Positions 19,747-27,486 of a DNA stretch of 64,000 bases are shown in pieces. The translations under genes and the position numbers were made by a program. Position 1 is the first letter of the stretch. Each line of letters opens with the position of its first letter. The stretch comes from Pantoea sp. Ap-967 (lineage in GTDB: Bacteria > Pseudomonadota > Gammaproteobacteria > Pseudomonadales > Pseudomonadaceae). The stretch is taken from positions 310,001 through 374,000 of the forward strand of contig NZ_VWXK01000001.1 in the NCBI RefSeq assembly GCF_011752565.1, in the 5' to 3' direction. Under the pieces are notes generated by a model. That model was not told the origin of the DNA. It saw only the letters and a program-made list of their open reading frames with translations, and did not search any database.

Positions 19747-21441
19747 CTAGCTCAAGTCCAGCGCTGGCGTCAGGTCGCCCAGCAACGCCTGGCCGCGCCC
19801 GGCCATTGCCTGGTCCCGAGCGGCCAGGCCTTCGAGTTGTTCAAGGTCGAACACGCGGGTGATCAGGCGCAGAATCGAGGTGGTGTCATAGACCGTGTGG
19901 TCGACCGTGCCCTTGCGGGCGAACGGCGAAACCACCAGCGCCGGAATGCGCGACCCCGGGCCGAAGCGGTCGCCCTTGGGCGGCGCCACGTGGTCCCACC
20001 AGCCACCGTTCTCGTCCACGGTGATCACCACCACCATGTTCGGCCACTGCGGGCTTTCCATCAGGGTTTTGACGATGCGCTCGATGTGTCGGTCGCCCGA
20101 GGCCACATCGGCGTAGCCGGCATGCAGGTTAAGGTTGCCCTGGGGCTTGTAGAACGTCACCGCTGGCAAGCGGCCGGCGGCAGCATCGGCGAGGAAACGG
20201 TTGGTCGACGGGTCTTCGCCAAGCCCACCATCGCGAAGGCGTTTGCTGCGCTCCTCGGGGTGCTCCGGGCCAAGCTGCTGGAAGTAGTTGAACGGCTGGT
20301 GGTGGTACTGGAAGTTGGGGATCTTGGGGATGCCACCCGAATCCTTGAACGCATCCAGCGTGGCCTGCCAGCCACCGGCGTACCAGGCCCAGTCGACCTT
20401 GCGCTTGTTCAGCTTGTCGCCGATATGTTCGTGGCTTTGCGGCACCAGCACGTTGGGCAGGTCGGGCTTGGAATAGTCCGGGCGCTCGGGGTCGCGCAGC
20501 CAGGTCGGCCAGTAAGGCGGCGCCAGGGTGTTGACCGCATGGCCGTCGGGGGTGATGGCGCTGGGGCCGAACTGCGGCGGGCCGTCATGGGCCTTGTTGG
20601 GCGAGCCGGCCAGGGGCTTGAGGCGAATGTCCAACGGGTCGTCGCTCTGCAACTGGGCGATCTGGCTGCGCGCCGGGGAGTTGGCAGCATCCGGGTAGAA
20701 CGGCGCGCGCCCGGCCACCAGGAACTGGTGGTTGAGGAACGAGCCACCGAAGGCGGCCTGGAAGAAGTTGTCGCACAGCACGAACTGCCGGGCCAAGTCC
20801 CACAGGCGCAAGTTGTAGCGCGTCTGTGGGTAGTAACCCATGGTCAACGCACCGGCGTCGGACCAGGCAGCGAAGCCGTCATTCTTGCCGCCATTGATCT
20901 GTAGCTGGTTCTGGTAGAACACGTGCCAGAGGTCGCGGGTTACCAGGCCCAGGGGCAGGTCCTCGCCCTTCGGGCCCTTGAGGGCGAAGGGCGCATTGGG
21001 CAATGCGCCCTGGTAGTCGATGTCCTTTTCGTAGGTGATGCCATCGACGGTCTGCGGGCCTACCTGCAAGGTGCCGCCGAAGGTCGGCGGCAGGGTGTCG
21101 AACAGGGTGCCATCACGGTCGCGCTGGGCATAGGCATCCTTGCCCAGTTGCGCCAGCGGGCTTTGCACACCTGGGAAGTCTGCGAACAGGTTGTTGAAAC
21201 TGCGGTTTTCGGCGTAGATCACCACCACGGTCTTGACCTTGTCACGCAGCGCCCGGTCCAGCGCCGCGCCAGTTGGCTGCGGGCGCGCCGCCTCGCCTGG
21301 CGAGCTTTCCGCCCGGCCGCAAGCGGCCAAGCCGGCACCCGCACCCAGCAGTGCCAGGCCGCCGAGAAAGCCACGCCGCGAGGGGCCACGGGGTTGCTCG
21401 TCAATGTCCTGCTGGGTGTCCTGATCGGGTGCGTCGTGCAT
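19747..21441 (-). CDS. TAT-exported phosphoesterase (acid phosphatase AcpA / phospholipase C superfamily)
   Basis: Hydrolyses phosphate esters outside the cytoplasm; the exact substrate is unknown. The 564-aa protein from the ATG at 21441 has a twin-arginine signal S-R-R-G-F-L-G-G (21-28) followed by L-A-A-C41, which looks like a lipobox, so it may be a TAT lipoprotein. Phosphoesterase motifs: VVVIYAENRSFNNLF (metal/nucleophile region), the later VVVITVDENGGWWDHVAPP and IPALVVSPFARKG. The ATG at 21441 is chosen over the one at 21465 because CGGAG lies about 6 nt before it. It is closed by its own terminator. Confidence 0.85.
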   Translation of the reverse strand: MHDAPDQDTQQDIDEQPRGPSRRGFLGGLALLGAGAGLAACGRAESSPGEAARPQPTGAALDRALRDKVKTVVVIYAENRSFNNLFADFPGVQSPLAQLGKDAYAQRDRDGTLFDTLPPTFGGTLQVGPQTVDGITYEKDIDYQGALPNAPFALKGPKGEDLPLGLVTRDLWHVFYQNQLQINGGKNDGFAAWSDAGALTMGYYPQTRYNLRLWDLARQFVLCDNFFQAAFGGSFLNHQFLVAGRAPFYPDAANSPARSQIAQLQSDDPLDIRLKPLAGSPNKAHDGPPQFGPSAITPDGHAVNTLAPPYWPTWLRDPERPDYSKPDLPNVLVPQSHEHIGDKLNKRKVDWAWYAGGWQATLDAFKDSGGIPKIPNFQYHHQPFNYFQQLGPEHPEERSKRLRDGGLGEDPSTNRFLADAAAGRLPAVTFYKPQGNLNLHAGYADVASGDRHIERIVKTLMESPQWPNMVVVITVDENGGWWDHVAPPKGDRFGPGSRIPALVVSPFARKGTVDHTVYDTTSILRLITRVFDLEQLEGLAARDQAMAGRGQALLGDLTPALDLS

Positions 21442-21536
21442 CGCCTGCTCCGTTGGATGTGACAATTTGTTTCGGCGCAGGCTAGCGATGCCCCATGACA
21501 GTTTTATGTCTCCTCATCTCCCTACCCCTCGCCCCC

Positions 21537-21578
21537 GTAGGAGCGAGCGCAGCTCGCGATGCACCGCACAAGCGGTGC
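21537..21578. repeat. REP unit with hairpin
   Basis: GTAGGAGCGAGCGCAGCTCG core followed by GCACCGC-ACAA-GCGGTGC. It lies between the phosphoesterase and MocR gene ends and is followed by C7 and A8 tracts. Confidence 0.75.
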
Positions 21579-21594
21579 CCCCCCCAAAAAAAAC

Positions 21595-23091
21595 TCAATC
21601 ATCCCCCTTCATCCTCCCCCAAGCCCGCCCCAGCCGCTCGGTCGCCTGAACAATCTCCTCAGCGCTAAGCGAAGCAAACCCCAGGCGCAAGGCATTCTCC
21701 CTCTCACCAAGGGGCGAAAACTGCCGGCCACTGCGCACCACCAGGTTCAGCTCCAGCGCATGGCTAACCAACTGATCGACGTCGATGGTGTCATCGAACC
21801 TGACCCACAGCGCCTGCCCGCCTTCTGGCTCGCGCAGCACAATGCGCTCACCGAAGGCCGCGCGCAGGCAACCGGCCAAGATTTCCCGGCGCCTGCGGTA
21901 CTCAGCGCACACCCGGCGCAGGTGCTTGCTCAGCTCGCCATCGATGATCAGGTCCGCCAGCATCCGTTGCATCACCGCATCGCCCTGCCCCAGCATCAAT
22001 GCTGCCTGGCGCTCCAGCACCGCGACCACCGGCGGTGGCGCCACGATGTAGCTGCAGCGAAAGGTGCTGCCCAGTGCCTTGGACAACGAGCCTACGTAAA
22101 TCACATGGCGCTGGCGGCGGTCGCTGGCCAGCGGCGGATAAGGCTGCCCGGCATAATGGAATTCATGGTCGTAGTCTTCCTCGATCACGCAGAAGGCGTG
22201 TTGCCGCGCCAGCTCCAGCAACTGCTGCCGGCGCCCGACGTGCAGGCTGACCGTGGTGGGAAATTGATGGTGAGGGGTGATGTACATCGCCCGCACGTTG
22301 TGCAACCGGCACAACGCATCCACCTGGTCGACCCTACACCCCTCCTCGTCCAGGTCCACGGTCACCAGCCGGGCACCCAGCTGGCGGAAAATTTCCCACG
22401 CTGGCGGGTAGCTCAGGCGCTCGATCAGCACCGTGTCCCCAGGCTTGAGCACGGCACTGGCCACCAGGTAGAGGGACATCTGCACGCCTTGGGTCAGGCA
22501 GATATGTTCGGCACCGATGTTCATGCCGCGCTGGTGGCGCAACATGTCGGCCAGGGCGCCACGCAGGTAGCGGCTGCTGCTTTCACTGCCATGGCGCACG
22601 GTATTGCTGGCGAAACTGCTGCGCAGCGCCTTGCGGTAGTAGCGGTGCAGCACGGCCTGCGGCAGCAGCCGGTGGTCACTGGTGCCATTGTCGAAGAACA
22701 GCGCGCCTGGCCGGTCGCAATGGGCCGTCACCTGCTCGCCGTGGGCGAAATAGGGCGTAGCGGGCGCCTCGAGCAGCGCCAGGGCGAAGGGCTGCCCAGC
22801 CGCTGGCGTGGGCGAGGTGGCAGGTGCCAGGTGCTGGCTGACGAAGGTGCCACGGCGTTGCTCGCTGTGTAGCCAGCCCTTGGTGGCGGCCTCCTCGTAG
22901 GCAAGGATGACCGTCTTGCGATTGACCTTCAGCAACTGCGCCATTTCGCGGCTGCCGGGCAGCAGCTCACCCGGGCGCAATCGGCCGTCGGCAATGGCCG
23001 CCACCAAGCCTTCGGCGATTTGCCGGTAGGACGGCCGCTGCCCGGCGCGGTCGAGCTTGAGCAGCGGTTGCCATTTGCGCATCTGGACCAT
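21595..23091 (-). CDS. MocR-type (GntR/aminotransferase) transcriptional regulator
   Basis: A 498-aa regulator: a GntR winged helix at about residues 15-85 (SYRQIAEGLVAAIADGRLRP, then LKVNRKTVILAYEEAATKGW), then a type I aminotransferase-like domain. The PLP lysine is in S-L-S-K-A-L-G-S-T-F-R. Such proteins usually sense PLP plus an amine or amino acid. It is transcribed away from the reductase/M24 fusion gene with only 79 bp between starts, so that gene is the likely target. No strong ribosome-binding site is seen before the ATG. Confidence 0.9.
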   Translation of the reverse strand: MVQMRKWQPLLKLDRAGQRPSYRQIAEGLVAAIADGRLRPGELLPGSREMAQLLKVNRKTVILAYEEAATKGWLHSEQRRGTFVSQHLAPATSPTPAAGQPFALALLEAPATPYFAHGEQVTAHCDRPGALFFDNGTSDHRLLPQAVLHRYYRKALRSSFASNTVRHGSESSSRYLRGALADMLRHQRGMNIGAEHICLTQGVQMSLYLVASAVLKPGDTVLIERLSYPPAWEIFRQLGARLVTVDLDEEGCRVDQVDALCRLHNVRAMYITPHHQFPTTVSLHVGRRQQLLELARQHAFCVIEEDYDHEFHYAGQPYPPLASDRRQRHVIYVGSLSKALGSTFRCSYIVAPPPVVAVLERQAALMLGQGDAVMQRMLADLIIDGELSKHLRRVCAEYRRRREILAGCLRAAFGERIVLREPEGGQALWVRFDDTIDVDQLVSHALELNLVVRSGRQFSPLGERENALRLGFASLSAEEIVQATERLGRAWGRMKGDD

Positions 23092-23107
23092 GTCAATTAA
23101 CCAGAAC

Positions 23108-23152
23108 TGGAGGTTCTATGGGTCCAGCACTATAGCAACAATGAAACCTCCA
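23108..23152. promoter_or_regulatory. Candidate MocR operator between divergent genes
   Basis: An inverted repeat TGGAGGTT (23108-23115) and AACCTCCA (23145-23152), 37 bp apart, spans the only intergenic space shared by the MocR gene and the fusion gene. A TATAGC (23131) between the arms could be the -10 of the forward gene. Confidence 0.45.
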
Positions 23153-23170
23153 TTCGCCAGGAGGTGCCCT

Positions 23171-24853
23171 ATGCCACGCCGTCATGTCATCACCTTGTCG
23201 CCTTCGGGCCAGCGCTTCGAAACCGGCAGTGAGCTGCTGCTTGACGGCATGCTTGCCAGTGGCCTGCCCGTGCCGTTCTCCTGCCGCCGCGGTGCCTGCG
23301 GGTCGTGCAAGGTCAAGCTTGTGTCGGGCCAGTATCGGGACACCCTGCGCAGCGAAGGCGCTGCCCTGCCCTCCTACCCCTTGGCCGACGATGAGCTGCT
23401 GTTGTGCCAGAGCCACGCCTGCAGCGACCTGTGCCTGGAAATTCCCGGCTGGTCCCTCGACACCCCGGCCCTTGCGGCCCAGGCGCGGGTGCTGGGCCAG
23501 CGCCCGCTGACTGACGATATCGTTGAGCTGGTGCTGCTGCCTGAGCAGGCGCTGGACGTACGCCCAGGCCAGTACCTGCGGTTTCGCCTGGCCAATGGCG
23601 ACAGCCGCTGTTTCTCGGTGGCCAACCTGCCCGCCCAAGACCAAGGGCAGCTGGTGTTCCATATTCGCAAGGTCCGCGGCGGCCTGTTCACCGAGCACCT
23701 GCTGCCGGCACTCACACCGGGCGACCGGCTGCAGCTCGAAGGCCCTGTGGGCGCCTGCACCTGGCAGCACGATGGGCGCCGGCCGCTGGTGCTGTTCGCC
23801 ACGGGTACCGGCTATGCCGGCATCAAGCCCTTGCTGCTCACGGCGTTGGCCCGGGGAAGCCAAACCGTGTTGTACTGGGGCGGTTCATCGCCTGCTGACT
23901 TCTATGACCGAGCCTTTCTCGACCAGGCCTGCCGCGCCCATGCACAGTTCCAGTGGCACCCGGTGGTAGCGGGCCAGGTGCAACACGTGGCACTGGCCCA
24001 GCCGCACAGCTGGAGCGACACCCAGGTGTATGCCTGCGGCAACCCGACGATGGTCGCCCAGGCCCGCGAAGCCTGCCTGGCGGCCGGGGTGGCGCCGCAC
24101 CGTTTCGTCGCCGAGGCCTTCGTGGCCAGTGGCGCGCAGCAAGCTCAGGTTCCACCCACCGTAGCGCGCCACCCGACCCTGGAAAAGGTCGGCCCACGCT
24201 ATTCGCTGGACGGCATGCTCGCGGCGCGCGAGCACTCCATGCGCGCTGTCGCGGCCATCGCCAGCCAGTTGCAAGTAGGCATGACCACCGCCCAGGCGCT
24301 GGAGATGGCCGCGCGCACTTTGCAGGGGATGGGCGCGTCGCACACCTGGCACCCCACCTACATTCGCTTTGGCGACGACACCGTACGCACGCCCCGGGAG
24401 GGCATCGACCCTGGGCGGGTATTGCGCCCTGCCGACATCGTGGTGGTCGATATCGGCCCGGTGTGGGATGGTTATGAAGGCGACTACGGCGACACCTTCG
24501 TGTTTGGCGAGCACGCCCTGCACCAGGCATGCGTCAAGGCCCTGCACGAAGTCTTCGACGAAACCCGCCAGGCCTGGGGCCGAGGGCTCAGCGGCCGGGC
24601 GTTGTATGATGCGGCAGCACGTAGCGCCCAGGCCAGGGGCTGGTGCCTGGAGCGCAACCTGGCGGGGCATCGCATCGCCGACTTTCCCCATGCCTTGTAT
24701 GGGCAGGAGAAACTGGCCGAGCTGGACATTGTGCCGAGCGAGATGGTGTGGGTGCTGGAGATCCAGCTGTGCCACCCCAGCAAGCCGGTGGGGGCGTTCT
24801 TCGAGGATATATTGATCGGGGAAGCTGGGGGGTGTGTGGCTGAGGTGGCGTAG
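23171..24853 (+). CDS. 2Fe-2S ferredoxin / FAD-NAD(P)H reductase / M24 peptidase-like fusion
   Basis: A 560-aa three-part protein. Residues 1-95 are a plant-type ferredoxin with C38, C43, C46 and C79. Residues about 105-325 form an FAD and NAD(P)H reductase, with R146-C-F-S for FAD and G212-T-G-Y-A-G for the nucleotide, as in phenol-hydroxylase and CDP-glucoseen reductases. Residues about 345-560 are an M24 (creatinase/prolidase/methionine aminopeptidase) fold with all five metal ligands in register: D427, D438, H500, E530 and E545. AGGAGG before the ATG at 23171 fixes the start; 38 upstream codons are open but unlikely. It is divergent from a MocR gene. The substrate is unknown; an amine or amino acid derivative is a guess from the regulator type. 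Confidence 0.85.
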   Translation: MPRRHVITLSPSGQRFETGSELLLDGMLASGLPVPFSCRRGACGSCKVKLVSGQYRDTLRSEGAALPSYPLADDELLLCQSHACSDLCLEIPGWSLDTPALAAQARVLGQRPLTDDIVELVLLPEQALDVRPGQYLRFRLANGDSRCFSVANLPAQDQGQLVFHIRKVRGGLFTEHLLPALTPGDRLQLEGPVGACTWQHDGRRPLVLFATGTGYAGIKPLLLTALARGSQTVLYWGGSSPADFYDRAFLDQACRAHAQFQWHPVVAGQVQHVALAQPHSWSDTQVYACGNPTMVAQAREACLAAGVAPHRFVAEAFVASGAQQAQVPPTVARHPTLEKVGPRYSLDGMLAAREHSMRAVAAIASQLQVGMTTAQALEMAARTLQGMGASHTWHPTYIRFGDDTVRTPREGIDPGRVLRPADIVVVDIGPVWDGYEGDYGDTFVFGEHALHQACVKALHEVFDETRQAWGRGLSGRALYDAAARSAQARGWCLERNLAGHRIADFPHALYGQEKLAELDIVPSEMVWVLEIQLCHPSKPVGAFFEDILIGEAGGCVAEVA

Positions 24854-24894
24854 CCCGGCGAAAATCCTAACCATCTGATTTACCGCCTATTTCT

Positions 24895-25007
24895 GTAGGA
24901 GCGAGCGCAGCTCGCGATGGGCTGCAAAGCAGCCCCAGCACTATGAGCCGCGAGGCTGAAACCCTGGGGCCGCTGCGCGCCCCATCGCGAGCTGCGCTCG
25001 CTCCTAC
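24895..25007. repeat. REP inverted pair
   Basis: GTAGGAGCGAGCGCAGCTCG and on (24895-24921) is exactly complementary to 24981-25007 (27 bp). A second small hairpin (GGGCTGC-AAA-GCAGCCC) lies inside. It fills the space before pcaI together with about 120 nt in which I see nothing else. Confidence 0.85.
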
Positions 25008-25127
25008 CGGGGCGGCGCTGGCCGGGAGATGGGCGCTTGATCGGCAACCCAGGGTTGTGGTGTAGGTCAAGCGCCGGTGTTCGCATATCAGGCAAGCGTA
25101 GCCATCCTGCCCGCACATCGCACAACA

Positions 25128-25142
25128 GTTCGATAATCGCAC
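25128..25142 (+). promoter_or_regulatory. PcaR-type operator upstream of pcaIJ
   Basis: GTTCGATAATCGCAC matches the 15-bp PcaR site I recall from P. putida pca promoters. A second partial copy (CACATCGCACAAC) lies just upstream. The leader to the pcaI start is about 150 nt. This predicts induction by beta-ketoadipate through PcaR. Confidence 0.65.
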
Positions 25143-25292
25143 AAATTCCACCAAACCCCCTCTACTGTTGCCCAGTCTTGCGGCACGCTATAGCCCACAA
25201 CAGCAAACAACGCCAAGCGCTGATTCACCGTGGCCTCACGCGGCGGTAGCCAGCCCGGCAATCCATACTCCAGGAAGAACCAGGAGCTCGCT

Positions 25293-25988
25293 TTGATCAA
25301 TAAAACGTTCGAGTCCATCGCCAGCGCGGTGGAAGGCATCACCGATGGTTCGACCATCATGGTCGGTGGCTTCGGCACGGCTGGCATGCCGTCCGAGCTT
25401 ATCGATGCCCTGATCGCCACCGGTGCCCGCGACCTGACCATCATCAGCAACAACGCCGGCAACGGCGAAATCGGCCTGGCTGCCCTGCTGAAGGCGGGCA
25501 GCGTGCGCAAGGTGGTCTGCTCCTTCCCGCGCCAGTCCGACTCCTACGTCTTCGACGAACTGTACCGCGCCGGCAAGATCGAGCTGGAAGTGGTGCCACA
25601 AGGCAACCTGGCCGAGCGCATCCGCGCGGCAGGCTCAGGCATCGGTGCATTCTTCTCGCCGACCGGCTACGGCACCCTGCTGGCCGAAGGCAAGGAAACC
25701 CGCGAGATCGACGGCCGCATGTACGTGCTGGAAATGCCGCTGCACGCGGATTTCGCGCTGATCAAGGCGTACAAGGGTGACCGTTGGGGCAACCTGATCT
25801 ACCGCAAGGCCGCGCGCAACTTCGGCCCGATCATGGCCATGGCCGCCAAGACCGCCATCGCCCAGGTCGACCAGATCGTCGAACTCGGCGAGCTGGACCC
25901 GGAGCACATCATCACCCCGGGTATCTTCGTCCAGCGCGTGGTCGCCGTTCCCGGCACCGCCGCTTCTTCGATCGCCAACGCTGTCTGA
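25293..25988 (+). CDS. pcaI: 3-oxoadipate CoA-transferase subunit A
   Basis: Alpha subunit of succinyl-CoA:3-oxoadipate CoA-transferase, which activates beta-ketoadipate in protocatechuate/catechol breakdown. I take the start as TTG at 25293 (LINKTFESIASAVEGI) because AGGAG lies 6 nt before it; the 231-aa product then has the family length. The CoA-transferase signature G-G-F-G-T-A-G-M-P and the S-N-N-A-G-N-G block are visible. The frame is open to 25230 but without a start signal. pcaJ follows 8 nt later. The PcaR-type box upstream supports pcaI rather than acetoacetate transferase (atoD). Confidence 0.9.
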   Translation: MINKTFESIASAVEGITDGSTIMVGGFGTAGMPSELIDALIATGARDLTIISNNAGNGEIGLAALLKAGSVRKVVCSFPRQSDSYVFDELYRAGKIELEVVPQGNLAERIRAAGSGIGAFFSPTGYGTLLAEGKETREIDGRMYVLEMPLHADFALIKAYKGDRWGNLIYRKAARNFGPIMAMAAKTAIAQVDQIVELGELDPEHIITPGIFVQRVVAVPGTAASSIANAV

Positions 25989-25996
25989 GGCCTGCC

Positions 25997-26638
25997 ATGA
26001 CCATCACCAAAAAGCTCTCCCGCACCGAGATGGCCCAGCGCGTGGCCGCAGACATCCAGGAAGGCGCCTACGTCAACCTGGGCATTGGCGCTCCAACCCT
26101 GGTGGCCAACTACCTGGGTGACAAGGAAGTGTTCCTGCACAGCGAGAACGGCCTGCTGGGCATGGGCCCAAGCCCCGCGCCCGGCGAGGAAGACGATGAC
26201 CTGATCAACGCCGGCAAGCAGCACGTGACCCTGCTCACCGGCGGCGCGTTCTTCCACCACGCCGACTCGTTCTCGATGATGCGCGGCGGCCACCTGGACA
26301 TCGCCGTGCTCGGCGCCTTCCAGGTATCGGTCAAGGGCGACCTGGCCAACTGGCACACCGGCGCCGAAGGTTCGATCCCCGCCGTGGGCGGCGCGATGGA
26401 CCTGGCCACCGGCGCCCGCCAGGTGTTCGTGATGATGGACCACCTGACCAAGTCCGGCGAAAGCAAGCTGGTGCCGGCGTGCACCTACCCGCTGACGGGC
26501 ATCGGCTGCGTCAGCCGTATCTACACCGACCTGGCCGTGCTGGAAGTCACCTCCGACGGCCTGAAAGTGGTGGAGATCTGCGCCGATATCGACTTCGACG
26601 AGCTGCAGGCGCTTAGTGGCGTGCCGCTGATTCGGTAA
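25997..26638 (+). CDS. pcaJ: 3-oxoadipate CoA-transferase subunit B
   Basis: Beta subunit, 213 aa, carrying the catalytic glutamate in the conserved L-H-S-E-N-G-L-L-G-M-G. GIGAPTLVANY near the N-terminus and the AVGGAMDLATGA block are also diagnostic. It forms a tight two-gene operon with pcaI (8-nt gap). The operon is isolated here from other pca genes. A strong hairpin repeat follows the stop. Confidence 0.92.
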   Translation: MTITKKLSRTEMAQRVAADIQEGAYVNLGIGAPTLVANYLGDKEVFLHSENGLLGMGPSPAPGEEDDDLINAGKQHVTLLTGGAFFHHADSFSMMRGGHLDIAVLGAFQVSVKGDLANWHTGAEGSIPAVGGAMDLATGARQVFVMMDHLTKSGESKLVPACTYPLTGIGCVSRIYTDLAVLEVTSDGLKVVEICADIDFDELQALSGVPLIR

Positions 26639-26667
26639 TCAGCCCTGGCCGTTCGCCTTGATATTTC

Positions 26668-26721
26668 CAGCGCCTGTGAAATCGAGCGCCGCGCGGGCGG
26701 CGCTTGATTTCATAGGCGCTG
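26668..26721. repeat. Minimal form of the composite palindromic repeat (element A)
   Basis: CAGCGCCTGTGAAATCGAGC and on pairs with the downstream GCGGCGCTTGATTTCATAGG half (25-bp arms with two mismatches, 4-nt loop). The arms are the outer tips of the larger composite repeats found near 29.9, 35.2 and 61.6 kb, here without the REP cores and spacer. It may end the pcaIJ transcript. Confidence 0.7.
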
Positions 26722-26836
26722 GGAATCTTACGGACTCAATCTCTGACACCACCAACAAACTTGGCAGTGCGGATCAACAGCAAGCAATCGGCGTGTTCTG
26801 GGTCATAATCGGCGCTCTACCCAGGAATGGAATGCC

Positions 26837-27214
26837 ATGAATCCTTACTTTCAAGAAGTCATCGACCTGCACCTACTGATCGAAGCGCTGTTCGCCAGAG
26901 GCGAGGGCCAGGTTGGGGCGATGATCGAGCGCTTCACAGCGGACTTCACCATGGTCACGCCTACGGGTTTGCAGGTTGGCCTGCAGGATGTGGCAAGCCT
27001 GTTCGCAACACGTGCCGGCGGCCAGCCAGGGCTGGCCATCGAACTCACCGAACTGGAAACCCTGGCACAGTGGCCGGAGGGGGCAGTGATCCGCTACCGG
27101 GAGACACATCGGCTGCCCGGCCAGGATGCCAAGACACGGATCTCGACCGCGCTGTTCAGCCTCCAGCGTGGTCACGTGCTGTGGCAACACCTGCATGAAA
27201 CCTGGGCGGCGTGA
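26837..27214 (+). CDS. SnoaL-like / DUF4440 family protein
   Basis: A 125-aa small alpha+beta barrel protein (NTF2-like fold). Pattern: EALFARGEGQVGAMIERFTA, DFTMVTPTGLQVG and a final LFSLQRGHVLWQHLHETW, typical of DUF4440. No membrane or export signal. The function is unknown; members are small-molecule binding or isomerase-like. It stands alone between repeat elements A and B. Confidence 0.75.
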   Translation: MNPYFQEVIDLHLLIEALFARGEGQVGAMIERFTADFTMVTPTGLQVGLQDVASLFATRAGGQPGLAIELTELETLAQWPEGAVIRYRETHRLPGQDAKTRISTALFSLQRGHVLWQHLHETWAA

Positions 27215-27265
27215 TTTTCCCCTTGAGCCTCAGCCAAGCCGATGGCAGAGGTAGGCCTGGGGGCT

Positions 27266-27455
27266 TGTGCCAATCGCGCGCGACCGTCTTGTGGGTACGA
27301 CGCAACATCGCGTCATGCGCCAAAATCTTCGCGGACTAACCTTTCAGGAATAATTGGCCCGAAATAGGCGTAGGAGCGAGCAAAGCTCGCGATGCGCCGC
27401 GCGGGCGGCGCTCGATCTCGTAGGCGCTGAAAATTTCACGGCGAACACATCCGCC
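27266..27455. repeat. Composite repeat, one arm plus spacer (element B)
   Basis: Contains the spacer sequence shared with element C (CGTCATGCGCCAAAATCTTC, AGGAATAATTGGCCCGAAAT), then the REP arm and GGCGCTCGATCTCGTAGGCG. The opposite arm is missing, so it is a partial copy lying downstream of the MocR gene end. Confidence 0.7.
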
Positions 27456-27486
27456 CATTACAACGTCCCGGTCTGGCTGTACGCAG

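Noticed and set aside
24895-25007. CRISPR-like repeat-spacer pattern in REP-rich gaps
   Set aside because: Copies are inverted pairs of palindromes without regular direct spacing.
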